Origin: Providencia sp. | Lineage (GTDB): Bacteria > Pseudomonadota > Gammaproteobacteria > Enterobacterales > Enterobacteriaceae | Direction of reading: 5' to 3' | Assembly: GCF_003533305.1 (NCBI RefSeq) | Contig: NZ_DOEH01000026.1 | Location: 1 to 64,000, forward strand | Length of the DNA: 64,000 bases | In this document: one piece after another, positions 17,762 through 27,659 of the stretch | Numbering within the stretch: position 1 is the stretch's first letter | How the letters are laid out: each line of letters opens with the position of its first letter | Notes under the pieces: model-generated | Told to the model about the DNA's origin: nothing | Seen by the model: the letters and a program-made list of their open reading frames with translations, nothing else | The model's database searches: none | Program-made: the position numbers and the translations under genes

Positions 17762-18535
17762 ATGCGAAATATTCCACTTAAAACCGTCGATGCCATCGAA
17801 CGCGATGTACTCGCTATCGGAACCGATTATTTGCCTAATGTGTTGCTAAATTCCCATGTTCATCGTCGAGCACAGTTTCTCTATGGAGCCACAGGGTTAA
17901 TTGAAGTCAGTACCGCAGATGGCGAATGGGTCATTCCCCCCGATAGTGGTGTGTGGATACCTGAAAACACGCCACACGAAACACGAATGCTCAACGTCAG
18001 TACCCGCAGTCTCTATATCGAACCGAAAGCCGCGCCGCGCCAAAACCAGAAATGTGAGGTGCTCAGAGTATCGCCATTACTACGTCAGCTATTACTTGAA
18101 TCCGTCGATATGCCTATCGAATATGATATTCACGGCCGTGATGGCATTATGATCCAACTTATTTTGCATGAAATTACCCAAGCTAAACCTTTACCTTTTT
18201 TCGCCCCCATTCCACGAGATGAAACCTTAGCTAAGCTGTGCCGTGAATTTCTTAAAAATCCGCAAATTACCTCTTTACCCCAAGAATGGGCAGAAAAAGT
18301 CCATAAGAGCGAGCGCTCATTTAGCCGCTTTTTTGGCGCTCAAACAGGATTGTCATTTTCTGACTGGCGACAACAAGCTTGTTTGCTTAGCGCAATAACC
18401 CATATTTCAGCAGGAAAATCGATTACTGAAGTGGCTTTTGACTTGGGTTACAGCAGTGTGGGCTCATTTTCAACGATGTTTAAAAAATGGTTAGGGCAAA
18501 CACCCTCAAGTTTTATTCAACGAATTGGTGAATAA
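17762..18535 (+). CDS. AraC-family regulator (NimR-like), divergent from dmsA
   Basis: A 257-residue regulator. Residues 20-100 form an AraC-type cupin (HVHRRAQFLYGATG; WVIPPDSGVWIPENTPHE), a form also seen in NimR/YeaM-type proteins. Residues 160-255 carry the two helix-turn-helix motifs, ending AITHISAGKSITEVAFDLGYSSVGSFSTMFKKWLGQTP in the order expected. Its position divergent from dmsA with shared upstream repeats suggests local control of the dms genes. The effector is unknown. Its stop codon is only 7 bp from the convergent fimbrial adhesin gene. Confidence 0.85.
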   Translation: MRNIPLKTVDAIERDVLAIGTDYLPNVLLNSHVHRRAQFLYGATGLIEVSTADGEWVIPPDSGVWIPENTPHETRMLNVSTRSLYIEPKAAPRQNQKCEVLRVSPLLRQLLLESVDMPIEYDIHGRDGIMIQLILHEITQAKPLPFFAPIPRDETLAKLCREFLKNPQITSLPQEWAEKVHKSERSFSRFFGAQTGLSFSDWRQQACLLSAITHISAGKSITEVAFDLGYSSVGSFSTMFKKWLGQTPSSFIQRIGE

Positions 18536-18542
18536 AAACAGG

Positions 18543-19625
18543 TTAATCAAAAGTCGCAATCAACCATGCAGAGCCATGGTAATCCCCTGCATCTGCATTT
18601 TCCCCTTGAATACGACTACGAATATTGATCTCTCTCGACCCATGAATATCCAATCTGAAATCAGTACCTGATTGCCCCGTCAATTCATCTGTTAGCACTA
18701 ATTGGCTGTAAATTTTCTGATTGAGGTCATTGGTCAAAGGCAGACGCTTTTGTGGGTCATCATCTGTTGTATAATCAAGCCTCAAGTGAACTCTCGTCGA
18801 TGAAACAAACTTACAACTGTAGGTAATTTTTTCCATGACGGTACTGTCATAGTTTAGGCTATTTAATTGCCCATGACGTAAATTCACCGTACCTGCCTGC
18901 CCTGTGCTGGTCATTGTTGAACATAATGCGCCCACATTAAGTTGGGAAGCTGCTAATCGCATGGGAACAGTCGACTCATTCAGTGGCCAACTATCATAAG
19001 GTGGAACAGTTTTTTGTGCTGTAAATGCGCGAACGTATCCGCCAAGATCCATTTCCGCAATTACCAATTGACCATCAATAATTCGCTCATTAATATAAAA
19101 AGTAATCGTTATAGGAAATTGATTCGTAAAGTTCGATGCCGGTCTTGTCATGCCAGGATAGGAATATGAACACATTCCCGCGTTGATATTCAGCCAATTC
19201 ATGATTCGGGTCTCAACAGTCATCATTAAATTACTGTTAATATGATAAGCCACTTTTCCTTCTATATTTGTTCCCAAGGTTGGCACATACATGAATAAAC
19301 GATGAAATGCATTGTCAGAGAGAATCTGAGTATTACTGTCACCCCATCTTCGACCAACACAATCCACCAGCCCAGTCACACTCACTGATGAACCGCCTCC
19401 CTCCACCACAATTGGCTGGCCAACTCGATAATAATTTTTACCATCTGTCCCCCTATGTGAAGTTGGTTCTATCACGCTATTACTATCTAATTTAATCAAA
19501 TAGCCCGCCGTTGGATTTTGGATTTTTGCTGCATAATCCGCGTTAGTTTTTACACTGTATAAAATAAAAAAGAGAAGAAAAAAACTGATTGGGTAAGTGC
19601 TAATTTTTGATTTAAGATTAAACAT
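18543..19625 (-). CDS. Fimbrial tip adhesin (MrpH/PapG-position), last gene of fimbrial operon
   Basis: About 360 residues. A GTG at 19640 overlapping the previous stop is also possible, but the ATG at 19625 leads directly into a signal peptide (ISFFLLFFILYSV). The N-terminal half is a non-pilin domain rich in aromatic residues and Cys; the C-terminal half has pilin-like strands with a Cys pair (GALCSTMTSTG...ITYSCKF) and ends ...SAWLIATFD. Two-domain architecture and last place in the operon are typical of tip adhesins. MrpH itself is shorter (about 275 residues). The receptor is unknown. Confidence 0.75.
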   Translation of the reverse strand: MFNLKSKISTYPISFFLLFFILYSVKTNADYAAKIQNPTAGYLIKLDSNSVIEPTSHRGTDGKNYYRVGQPIVVEGGGSSVSVTGLVDCVGRRWGDSNTQILSDNAFHRLFMYVPTLGTNIEGKVAYHINSNLMMTVETRIMNWLNINAGMCSYSYPGMTRPASNFTNQFPITITFYINERIIDGQLVIAEMDLGGYVRAFTAQKTVPPYDSWPLNESTVPMRLAASQLNVGALCSTMTSTGQAGTVNLRHGQLNSLNYDSTVMEKITYSCKFVSSTRVHLRLDYTTDDDPQKRLPLTNDLNQKIYSQLVLTDELTGQSGTDFRLDIHGSREINIRSRIQGENADAGDYHGSAWLIATFD

Positions 19626-19639
19626 AGCGCCAATTTCCA

Positions 19640-20170
19640 CTAGTTGTAAGTGACTAAAACCATCATGGTTGAGGTGAATTTTCCGACGGCTAACTGGCTC
19701 ACTGGAACCGTATTCACCAGTTGAGCTTGCAAGTCCATTCGATACTGCGTTGCATCGATTTTTTCAGGGTAAACCAACTGTTTGATCCCTACATTCAATG
19801 AACGAACCTTACCGCCGGTAATATCACTGATATCAATACCTAGCCCATCTGTACTCGTCGCTAAAATGGCTTTCCCGTTATAAACTAATGAGCCATCATT
19901 TTTAGGCTCCAACATAATCGCTAAATCTTTATTAATATGACAACCCGATATATAGAGAGGAAAATTTTGCATCACGCTTAAATCACTAAGATTATCTATC
20001 TTGATAATACCAAAGCTAATTTTTAATGGTGAACTACTGTCTTCACTGCGAATATCACATGCAGGCGAAATCATTGTGGCCGTGACATCGACGAGTACAT
20101 CGGCTTGCCCCATGGAAGTCAGCAATAACAAGCACCAAGAATATTTAGTTAATTTATTGATTAATTTCAC
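19640..20170 (-). CDS. Minor fimbrial subunit
   Basis: A 176-residue pilin-like protein with signal peptide (LLLLTSMGQADV) and a Cys pair near the mature N-terminus and about 35 residues later (ISPACDIR...ISGCHI). It ends in a hydrophobic beta-strand (TSTMMVLVTYN) suited to chaperone donor-strand complementation. It shares its start base with the preceding stop region and its stop with the adhesin start, so translation is tightly coupled. It probably occupies a tip-adaptor position. Confidence 0.8.
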   Translation of the reverse strand: MKLINKLTKYSWCLLLLTSMGQADVLVDVTATMISPACDIRSEDSSSPLKISFGIIKIDNLSDLSVMQNFPLYISGCHINKDLAIMLEPKNDGSLVYNGKAILATSTDGLGIDISDITGGKVRSLNVGIKQLVYPEKIDATQYRMDLQAQLVNTVPVSQLAVGKFTSTMMVLVTYN

Positions 20171-20697
20171 TATTCATACTCCAGTGCAAATGTCACTCGA
20201 CCTGAAAAATCGCCAACATTCGCCTCACCAGATGCAGGTTTGCGTGCTAATACCCCAAAGGCTATTTGTTGCTCGCTCCCGACGGTAGAAACCGCGCCGA
20301 TCTCCATTGCGGTATTCCAAACAATGGGCTTTTCCTCGCTATCGACCAACCCTAAAACAACGCCACTGGAACCTTGGGTGGAGATGTAACTGTTACCATT
20401 AATATTGACCAGCTGATGACTTTGCCAAGTGAATTTAATTGTTTTGTTTAAATCAGTTTGACTACAATTTTCAATGCCGATCGAAAATGGCGTAACCGCA
20501 CTCGATTCATTTTCATTGATAAATTGCCACCGCAAATTATCTAACCGAATTTTTTTATTGATGGACTCAGCGGTCAATTGGCAAGAACCTCGCACAAGCA
20601 CACCGCTAAATTCCACATCTAAGTGGCCGGAACTTGGTGCATGATGAGAAAACCCAATCATCATCAACAACCAAAACAAGGCAATCAGCTTATTCAT
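20170..20697 (-). CDS. Minor fimbrial subunit (MrpF/PapF position)
   Basis: A 175-residue protein with a signal peptide and pilin signatures: an early Cys in LVRGSCQLTAESINKK, a second in GIENCSQT, and the terminal strand VTFALEYE ending in the penultimate Tyr region typical of type 1/P pilins. It overlaps the gene before it by 8 bp. It is likely a tip-fibrillum subunit. Confidence 0.82.
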   Translation of the reverse strand: MNKLIALFWLLMMIGFSHHAPSSGHLDVEFSGVLVRGSCQLTAESINKKIRLDNLRWQFINENESSAVTPFSIGIENCSQTDLNKTIKFTWQSHQLVNINGNSYISTQGSSGVVLGLVDSEEKPIVWNTAMEIGAVSTVGSEQQIAFGVLARKPASGEANVGDFSGRVTFALEYE

Positions 20698-21094
20698 AGA
20701 TAACCTCTAATCGCAAAATGCTTCGCTTTGCGTCTAAAAAAGGTAGCTTTATTGCATTATTACCATTGAATAAACCAAGTGAATAACGACGAATAACTTG
20801 CCCCTGCCGTACATCATAAAACTGTAATATTACCGGTGTTTTAGCCGTTGCATGACAGATCGCCACATCATCAAAAACTTCTCCCGCTCCGCAATGAGTC
20901 AAGCTCAATCCTTGTTTTACAAGTAAGTTGCATGGCGCATTAAACACACAGGCATTCACATTCAACCACCCTTGCAGTGACGATTCGAAATTCGATTCTT
21001 TTTCGGTGATATTGATATCAAGGTTTTCTGCCATTGTGGAATAACTTAAAATTCCACCCATAAAAATCAGTGAGCACTTCATGATTTGGTTCAT
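20690..21094 (-). CDS. Small secreted protein of the fimbrial operon
   Basis: About 134 residues; the second of two adjacent ATGs has better spacing from AAGGAGG. A signal peptide (LIFMGGILSYSTMAE) precedes a mature part with four Cys, among them NACVFNAPC and THCGAG. It ends RLEVIYE, resembling a pilin-type terminal strand but in a shorter protein. Position after the chaperone and before minor pilins matches the MrpE slot of Mrp-type operons; direct equivalence is only inferred. Confidence 0.6.
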   Translation of the reverse strand: MNQIMKCSLIFMGGILSYSTMAENLDINITEKESNFESSLQGWLNVNACVFNAPCNLLVKQGLSLTHCGAGEVFDDVAICHATAKTPVILQFYDVRQGQVIRRYSLGLFNGNNAIKLPFLDAKRSILRLEVIYE

Positions 21095-21150
21095 CATCCC
21101 TCCTTAGCATTTACCCGTAACAAGTAAAAATACCTATTTTTATATAACAA

Positions 21151-21906
21151 TTACTGCTCTCCTGTTACGGTGCAGGTCTCTCCTTGGCAACTAAAAGCCA
21201 ATGTAGGTTTACCACCATAGTCATTGATATAGGTAAGATAAGGCTTTGATATTGCATCGGATATAATATCTTTTGTCGATTTTGGAGAAACCATCATGAC
21301 TTGAAAAGCGCTTTGCTCAGACTGTTGTTTGCTATTACCAAAACCAATCACAGTTAAATTAAATGGCGTAATATTATTGAGCCGATAACCGTTATGAATT
21401 CTTTGTAACGTCACTTTATGAGGCCACTTAGTTTCTGATTCAGCCAAGGTACTCGCAGGGCGATAAAACAATTTGACTCGTGATTGCAATGCAATCTGTA
21501 ACGTGTTGTCTTCATTGGATTTCGGCGGAATTTCTCGCAAATTAAAATAAAATACTGACTCTCTATCTTGGGGTAATTGACTCAATAATGGCGTCGCACT
21601 TAAACGAACTAAACTTTGGCTATTAGGTTCTATTCGCTGCAAAGGCGGCGTTGCTAGCAAAGCGCCTTTCGTTAACTTATTCCCCTGTAAATCTTCTATC
21701 CAGCTCTGTGCTAAATACGCCTCTTCTGGATTATCATTGGCGACCCTGATATTGATTGAAGTTTTATCTCCTTGAAAAATAATGCGTGTTCTATCCAATG
21801 TCACTGCACCATAAGCACTAGCAGATACAGTAATTACGACAAATAAAGCTTTGGTAACGAAAAAAACTAACCCACTTAACTTGCCACCTATCTTTATGCT
21901 TAACAT
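21151..21906 (-). CDS. Periplasmic fimbrial chaperone (PapD/MrpD type)
   Basis: The ATG at 21906 is chosen because GAGG precedes it by six bases; two upstream in-frame ATGs lack a site. The product is about 251 residues with a signal peptide and two Ig-like domains. Chaperone hallmarks are visible: VTLDRTRIIFQGDKTSINIRV at the mature start, LARLSA-like and ESVFYFNLREIPP strands, and a domain-two Cys pair (FSCQGETC). PapD-like chaperones hold pilins by donor-strand complementation and pass them to the usher, whose gene lies 22-52 bp upstream. Confidence 0.92.
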   Translation of the reverse strand: MLSIKIGGKLSGLVFFVTKALFVVITVSASAYGAVTLDRTRIIFQGDKTSINIRVANDNPEEAYLAQSWIEDLQGNKLTKGALLATPPLQRIEPNSQSLVRLSATPLLSQLPQDRESVFYFNLREIPPKSNEDNTLQIALQSRVKLFYRPASTLAESETKWPHKVTLQRIHNGYRLNNITPFNLTVIGFGNSKQQSEQSAFQVMMVSPKSTKDIISDAISKPYLTYINDYGGKPTLAFSCQGETCTVTGEQ

Positions 21907-21958
21907 AACTAACCTCATAAAAATGTATTGAATCATGTAATTAGATGCAAAATATTAC

Positions 21959-24541
21959 TTAGCTTTCGAATACTCGAGCCGGTGTGTTTTCTGGCGTGCA
22001 AGGTAACAAAAGCATATCTGACGTTGGATGGCGTTTTTCAGGTAATACAAGTTCGCACTGTTTTTGGTTATGCCAATAAACAGACAGTTTTTCTTGTAAA
22101 GACACTCCAACTATCCATGTCACACCATCCTCCCCCACAATACCCAACTCTTGGTTTTCATCATTACGCACACTCGCACCAAAAGGTGGCGTTTTGCCAT
22201 TATTCAGTCTCAAAATCGCAAACAACTTTTCCCCTTGCAGCACAGAAAAACTGCGATAACCAATCGCCCCTTTAGTGAGAGTGATATCAATAGTTGAATC
22301 TAGCGTTTCTATATTGTCGGGTAACTTACTGGTATTAATTGATGCAGTTGATTTACGATAACTATTCACATTAGGAATAACGGCTAGGCCAAAGGCATTG
22401 GTTTTAATCACGCCATTATCAAGAGGCACTCCACTAACATTTGGCGTATCGACCATCAAACGTGTGTCACCATTCGCGGAGCGATGCAGCGCTACGCCTT
22501 TAGAGGTCAATGTGATACCGCTATTTATTGATGCGCCGATACTGTGATATTGATGAGGAACATAGCTGGCATTAGCAGAAATATTGGCTTGGGATAAATC
22601 TTTTGAATAAAAACCACTGAAACTAGATTGGCTATCTATATTCTGCCCATGGTTATATCCCATATTGAGATTATAATTTTCTTGATCCCCATAACCGCTA
22701 TAACCCACATTATGATTAAATTGGTTATTACCCGCTGAACGTGAATAAAGCTCAGAAAAAGTCAAACTATGACCGCTATACAAAGGGATTGTTAAATACA
22801 AATTAATTGCGTCATCTTCATAACCATTATCACGTTCTGTTCTAGTCGCCGATAAAGAAACATTGGCATTATGTTGAGATAACTGAGGAAAACTTATATT
22901 AGTATTGGCGTATAGACCATATTGAGTTTGAGGGTCACCCTGCCAATAAGTGCTGTATTGATAATTCATTGAGAGATTAAAATGATCAAAATACTTATTA
23001 AGATAAACTTGATAGTTTTCTTTCGCCGCCCGTGTTACTTGTTTGGTTCTATCTTCATCCATAAACTGATTTAATGTCCGATATTCTTTATCCGCAAAAC
23101 GATAACCCGCAAAAGTAATATCAGTACGTACATCATCAAATGATTTTGCATAATTAAGCCGATAAGAACGGCCTTGTAATCTGTCATCTGTGAACTGTGC
23201 AAATGATTGCGTTATATCGATTGATACAGCTCCAACTGCAAATAAATCACGTCCAATTCCTAGTGCAACACTTTGGTAGTCAGTATTTAATTGGCTACCT
23301 CCATATAAAGACCACGCGTTTGATACGCCATAAGAAAGTTCGCTGCTAATAACAGGTTCACCGGTGAGATGACGATTATTGTAACGCGTTTTACCTGCTG
23401 CCAATTTATAGACTACCCGCCCCGGACGGGTTAAATAAGGCAATGATGCGGTGCTTATGCTGAATTTTTTTTCTTCGCCATTTTCTTCTCGTACCGTGAC
23501 ATCCAATACCCCCCTAACTCCGCTATCTAACGTTTGAATACGAAATGGTCCAGGCGGAACAGCCGTTTCTGAAATAACTCTATCTTGGCTACGCACAATC
23601 ACAATGGCATTAGTATTTGCAACACCTATGATTTCAGGAGCATATCCCACCAATTTAGGTGGCAACATGCGATCATCGCTTTCAAGAGAAAGTCCGCTAT
23701 ATTGCCAAGACTCAAAAATGTCAGAATAAAAATAGTTTTCTCCCAATGTTAGGATAGCGGCTGACTCTTTTAATGAGGTGAAAGCATATAACCTTGTAAA
23801 ATCAAATTGATGTGCTTCTTGAGGGTAATATCCACCCCGCTGCTTTTGATACGTTGCATTGAAATCACCCCGCAAACGCCAAGCACCTATATTTATCCCT
23901 GAAGTTCCATTGGTGGATAAATAAACACGCTTAGTTCCTTCGTTTTCCTTCGTTGCTGATGCGTTAACATTATAATCAATAAATCCCCCGTTCATCCCCT
24001 CTTCCCATAGTGCAGGAGGCACCCAAAAAGGGTCTCGATATTCCATCCAAACTTGAGGGATCGTGATTTTTAATGATAATGTGGCAAGTTCTACTTTTAA
24101 CTGAGCCCCAGTTAATGCAGAAAAATCAAGGCATTTCCCTTCATGAGAAGTCATTAATTTTTCCATTGCACTACTTTTTAATCCCATTAAATCGCGTAAA
24201 TCAGGGGAAATACAGATCGTCTGAGAAAATCCTGCTGTCGGCTGTTTTTGCTTATAAATTGAATGTTTTAAAACAGAGAGAGGATTAGCGGGATCTTTAT
24301 AAACGGAGACCTCACGAGGAGCCCCTAAACGTAAGCCATTAACAAAAATAGTCAAAACATAGTCGCCGGGGGGTACATATCCCGCAACGGAAAACTGGCT
24401 CATATCAATATTTTGAATATCTTCGGCATCCAACATTTCCGTATTAAATTCAGTACCATAAACGGCCCATGAAATAATGCTAAGCGCGAACACAACAACC
24501 AGTCTGATTTTTTTATATTTGAAGCTAAATATGAACGTCAT
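21959..24541 (-). CDS. Outer-membrane fimbrial usher (PapC/MrpC type)
   Basis: An 860-residue usher of normal length. After a signal peptide comes the N-terminal periplasmic domain (FNTEMLDAEDIQNIDMSQFS; PPGDYVLTIFVNG), then the 24-strand pore with the plug region, the signature PPGPFRIQTLDSGVRGVLDVTVREENG, and two C-terminal domains (GAIGYRSFSVLQGEKLFAILRL; PFGASV...GIVGEDG) ending with a Cys pair. It secretes and assembles the fimbria. It is in the middle of a nine-gene unit. Confidence 0.95.
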   Translation of the reverse strand: MTFIFSFKYKKIRLVVVFALSIISWAVYGTEFNTEMLDAEDIQNIDMSQFSVAGYVPPGDYVLTIFVNGLRLGAPREVSVYKDPANPLSVLKHSIYKQKQPTAGFSQTICISPDLRDLMGLKSSAMEKLMTSHEGKCLDFSALTGAQLKVELATLSLKITIPQVWMEYRDPFWVPPALWEEGMNGGFIDYNVNASATKENEGTKRVYLSTNGTSGINIGAWRLRGDFNATYQKQRGGYYPQEAHQFDFTRLYAFTSLKESAAILTLGENYFYSDIFESWQYSGLSLESDDRMLPPKLVGYAPEIIGVANTNAIVIVRSQDRVISETAVPPGPFRIQTLDSGVRGVLDVTVREENGEEKKFSISTASLPYLTRPGRVVYKLAAGKTRYNNRHLTGEPVISSELSYGVSNAWSLYGGSQLNTDYQSVALGIGRDLFAVGAVSIDITQSFAQFTDDRLQGRSYRLNYAKSFDDVRTDITFAGYRFADKEYRTLNQFMDEDRTKQVTRAAKENYQVYLNKYFDHFNLSMNYQYSTYWQGDPQTQYGLYANTNISFPQLSQHNANVSLSATRTERDNGYEDDAINLYLTIPLYSGHSLTFSELYSRSAGNNQFNHNVGYSGYGDQENYNLNMGYNHGQNIDSQSSFSGFYSKDLSQANISANASYVPHQYHSIGASINSGITLTSKGVALHRSANGDTRLMVDTPNVSGVPLDNGVIKTNAFGLAVIPNVNSYRKSTASINTSKLPDNIETLDSTIDITLTKGAIGYRSFSVLQGEKLFAILRLNNGKTPPFGASVRNDENQELGIVGEDGVTWIVGVSLQEKLSVYWHNQKQCELVLPEKRHPTSDMLLLPCTPENTPARVFES

Positions 24542-24614
24542 GCTCTATACCATCCCAAATACGATAAGAATGCTTCCCCAAAAAGAGAATTTCGCCAAAA
24601 TATCTATATATGTT

Positions 24615-25196
24615 TTATTGATAATCGATGAAAAAACGGATTAGCCCTTGATAGCTGCCAGCTTCAATAGGTTGCCCTGTCAGCTCTAAACGTAAGAAAT
24701 AGCGTAAAAAGAGTGTTTGTCCCGATTTACTTTGCCGTAATACATTGTTAGATAATGGGTAATTTTGCCCAGGAACGAGAATATTGAGCGAGTCATCCAG
24801 TACAGAAACCCCTAACCCTTGGGAAGCCCCCTGTAATACAAAAGCATGAATATATTCCGCGCTGTGTCCCATAAAACGTATGGTCCAAGTTTTATGATCC
24901 AAAGAAGAAAATGCGCTGCCACAATCACGTAGTTCAATGATAAAGGGCTGATTATGTAACTCTCGAGCAGTCTCAGTAGATAGCATAGTGAGTGTCAGTG
25001 ATGAGAAATTAATAGTCTGATAACGATTTTCCATCACGATCGAACATGGCGTGGCAATAACACTCCCCATGATCAACGTCAGCATATCGATACCTTGAAA
25101 ATTTAATTTTTTAACTGAATGCGCAGTAGAACTCGTAAAAATATAAATAATTACTAACAGCGCTATGCGTCTCCCAAGATTTTGATAAACAATCAT
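24615..25196 (-). CDS. Fimbrial assembly terminator/anchor subunit (PapH/MrpB-like)
   Basis: The ATG at 25196 has GGAGG at ideal spacing; an upstream ATG overlaps that site. The 193-residue product has a signal peptide and pilin-like fold with a Cys pair (ATPCSIV; LRDCGSA), and lies between the major pilin and the usher. Both length and position match PapH/MrpB, which end pilus growth and anchor it in the outer membrane. It terminates LIRFFIDYQ. Confidence 0.78.
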   Translation of the reverse strand: MIVYQNLGRRIALLVIIYIFTSSTAHSVKKLNFQGIDMLTLIMGSVIATPCSIVMENRYQTINFSSLTLTMLSTETARELHNQPFIIELRDCGSAFSSLDHKTWTIRFMGHSAEYIHAFVLQGASQGLGVSVLDDSLNILVPGQNYPLSNNVLRQSKSGQTLFLRYFLRLELTGQPIEAGSYQGLIRFFIDYQ

Positions 25197-25257
25197 AATC
25201 TCCTCCATTCATCCGCTTATTACCCGCCAGATATAGACTGACGGGCATCCAACATCA

Positions 25258-25809
25258 TTATTGGTAAGTAATGCGGAAATTGGATGTGGCATTAAATTTA
25301 CCTTCAGCAACATCCTTAGTCGTATCAACCGCTTTTGCTAATGCTTTAAACGATAATGTGTTATCCCCTTTTTTATTAATAATCAGTGGTAAAACATCTT
25401 TCGCTTTACCGAATTCAAAACCATCAATGCCTATCCCAACATTATTAGTATTGCCCGCAGAAGTAGACAGTAATGTATTGGTAAGATCGGCGTAACGTTG
25501 CCCTGTAAAAACTAGCTCCATCGATTTAACTACCATGGGTTTTCCGCTGGAATCCTTATTGAAATCAGTAAAGTCACAACCTGTAAATTTAATATCAAAA
25601 TCAACCTCAGCAACTCTACCATTTTCAAGAGCTCGCCTAGATAATTGCCCAAAATCAATAACTTGCTTCAAGGAAGATTGAGCGATATTACAAGGAGAGC
25701 TCACGACCGTTCCAGTAAAATCAAGTGTTCCTGCATTTTCACTCATGGCACTGAAAGATAGAGTTGATACCGTAAAAGCTGTTATTAGCGCTAATTTAAT
25801 TAATTTCAT
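25258..25809 (-). CDS. Major fimbrial subunit (MrpA/PapA-like)
   Basis: A 183-residue pilin with signal peptide (LITAFTVSTLSFSAMSE). The mature protein begins NAGTLDFTGTVVSSPCNI with the first Cys; the second is in KFTGCDFTD, and the last strand is SNFRITYQ. This is the classical type 1/P/MR/P major pilin pattern. As the first structural gene, it should be the most abundant subunit. About 170 bp separate it from the regulator gene before it, and no long inverted repeats like the MR/P switch were seen there. Confidence 0.9.
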   Translation of the reverse strand: MKLIKLALITAFTVSTLSFSAMSENAGTLDFTGTVVSSPCNIAQSSLKQVIDFGQLSRRALENGRVAEVDFDIKFTGCDFTDFNKDSSGKPMVVKSMELVFTGQRYADLTNTLLSTSAGNTNNVGIGIDGFEFGKAKDVLPLIINKKGDNTLSFKALAKAVDTTKDVAEGKFNATSNFRITYQ

Positions 25810-25983
25810 CCGTTTATCCTTTTAATTAAAAATTTGATTGAAAATAAATACACCATCAAAAAATTAATCGTGTAAATTTCATATTTATTTAACACTTCAA
25901 TATTTAATAAATAGACATCATATAAAATAAAAATCAGTAATCTGAATATTATTTAAAAAATAATTCATTGAAATTAAACAAAT

Positions 25984-26304
25984 TTAATTTAGAAAAATAA
26001 AATCATTTTGCATCTTCATATCGGCAATTTCTTCAGAGTAATTCGCCAAAACTTGGAAAAAAAAATCTGGCCAGTCTTTATCTAATACTGCCAATAAAAT
26101 ATCTAATGTCTCAATATTGATACTTGTTTCTCCTCTTTCATAGCGGGATATTTGTTGTTGACTAACATGTAAAATTTCGCCTAACTGCAATCCAGTTAGT
26201 GATTTATTTATTCTTGCAGATCTTAAAAAAGAACCAATATCTTTACGTAATAGAATATTATTTTTCATCATATTAGAAACCAATAAATAATAATTTAAAA
26301 TCAT
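25984..26304 (-). CDS. MrpJ-like XRE-family regulator of the fimbrial locus
   Basis: Up to 106 residues; a start at one of two adjacent ATGs ten codons in is also plausible, as no site has a good ribosome binding sequence. The helix-turn-helix spans LRSARINKSLTGLQLGEILHVSQQQISRYERGETSI, followed by IETLDILLAVLDKDWPDFF, a layout found in MrpJ-type proteins of Proteus and Providencia. MrpJ represses flagellar genes when fimbriae are made. Here the gene is at the 5' end of the operon instead of the 3' end as in mrp. Function is inferred by family. Confidence 0.78.
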   Translation of the reverse strand: MILNYYLLVSNMMKNNILLRKDIGSFLRSARINKSLTGLQLGEILHVSQQQISRYERGETSINIETLDILLAVLDKDWPDFFFQVLANYSEEIADMKMQNDFIFLN

Positions 26305-26961
26305 TTAATAGCCATTAATAAACGATTAAAAATAAATTAAGAATAAATTTAATTTTTAAAAAACGAACAAACTTGAAATTAAAATAAATATAACCTTATC
26401 AAAATATAAAATTATCAATTCAACCTGTAAATACGTTTGTATCGATCGAATAGACATAATTCAATAGCCAATATCTATCGAATAATAATAAATAGACATA
26501 TGGAAAAATAAAAAAAATAATAATACATATAAAAATCAATGCTATAAAAAACAAATAAAAATCATAGTATAATAAAAAAATCATTTAATTATATTATTTA
26601 ATGCGACCGATATCACAGTTATTATTTATTATCAAAATGAAACTATTATCTTATAAATAACAATTAAAAATCAGTTTAAAATTTCAGGAAAAATAAAAAA
26701 CAATATTAAATAAATCATACCAACACAATATTTGAGTAAGAGCAACGCTCAGCCAAAGTTAAATTAAAAAGTGCAATACATCTATAAAATTAATTACAAG
26801 ATATAATTATTTGATATAAAATAATTATTAACTGTTAATTAAGCTAATTAATATAATTAGTTATCCATTTAATGCTAACTCTATACACTGACTGCATTTT
26901 TCACTTTTTGACTCTACTTCTTATGTTGTTATCCATTAAAATAGAATAAAAGGAGAAATTA
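26305..26961. other. AT-rich intergenic region upstream of the fimbrial operon
   Basis: This 657-bp stretch is overwhelmingly A and T and has no convincing coding frame, hairpin terminator or repeat. It must contain the promoter of the fimbrial operon and that of the divergent flavin reductase-like gene. The composition fits silencing by H-NS; that is inference only. Confidence 0.6.
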
Positions 26962-27582
26962 ATGACAATTAAATTTTATAGTTACCAGCCCACCCTTGGC
27001 CATGGCTTGCCCCATGATCCAATCCCATCCCTAATTGCCCCTCGCCCTATTGGCTGGATATCGACTTGCGACAAGTCAGGAAGAACTAATCTCGCACCCT
27101 ACAGTTTCTTCAATATTTTTAATTACTCACCACCGATTCTCGTTTTCTCAAGTGTCGGAAAAAAAGACTCCGTTACCAATGCAATTGAAACTGGCGAATT
27201 TGTTTATAACCTTGCAACGCTAGAGCTTAGTGAGCAAGTGAATATGAGTAGCGCAACATTAGAACGAGGTGAAAGTGAGTTTGCTTTAACGCAATTATCT
27301 ACCCTCCCTTCAACAATAGTTACACCACCTCGTATTGCTCAGACGCCAGTCTCGATGGAATGTGTCGTGACACAATACCAACAACTTAAAAATGCGAGTG
27401 GACATCTACTCGATACTTGGATGGTTATGGGAGAGGTAGTTATGGTGCATATTGATGAATCAACATTAGAAAATGGATTATATGATAGTGCGCAACAAAA
27501 ACCCTTACTGCGTGCAGGTGGACCGGCAGATTATTATTGGATAGAACAGCAACAGAAGGTTAAAATGTATCGCCCTAAATAA
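26962..27582 (+). CDS. Flavin reductase-like FMN-binding protein
   Basis: A 206-residue protein of the flavin reductase-like split-barrel family. Characteristic segments are SLIAPRPIGWISTCDKSGRTNLAPYSFFN (residues 22-50), PPILVFSSVGKKDSVTNA and a late RAGGPADYYW. Members bind FMN and act as flavin or small-molecule reductases. The gene has AAAGGAG before its ATG and stands alone, divergent from the fimbrial operon. The substrate is unknown, and it is distinct from the catabolic flavin reductase at 47142. Confidence 0.82.
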   Translation: MTIKFYSYQPTLGHGLPHDPIPSLIAPRPIGWISTCDKSGRTNLAPYSFFNIFNYSPPILVFSSVGKKDSVTNAIETGEFVYNLATLELSEQVNMSSATLERGESEFALTQLSTLPSTIVTPPRIAQTPVSMECVVTQYQQLKNASGHLLDTWMVMGEVVMVHIDESTLENGLYDSAQQKPLLRAGGPADYYWIEQQQKVKMYRPK

Positions 27583-27659
27583 TGATTCACAGCTTACCCG
27601 TTGAAGCGACTGATACTATAGGCATAGACAATCAGCCGCTCAAACTCATTATTAGCTCA

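Noticed and set aside
25810..26961. A phase-variable invertible promoter for the fimbrial operon
   Set aside because: No pair of long inverted repeats and no recombinase gene was found; AT-richness alone is not evidence.
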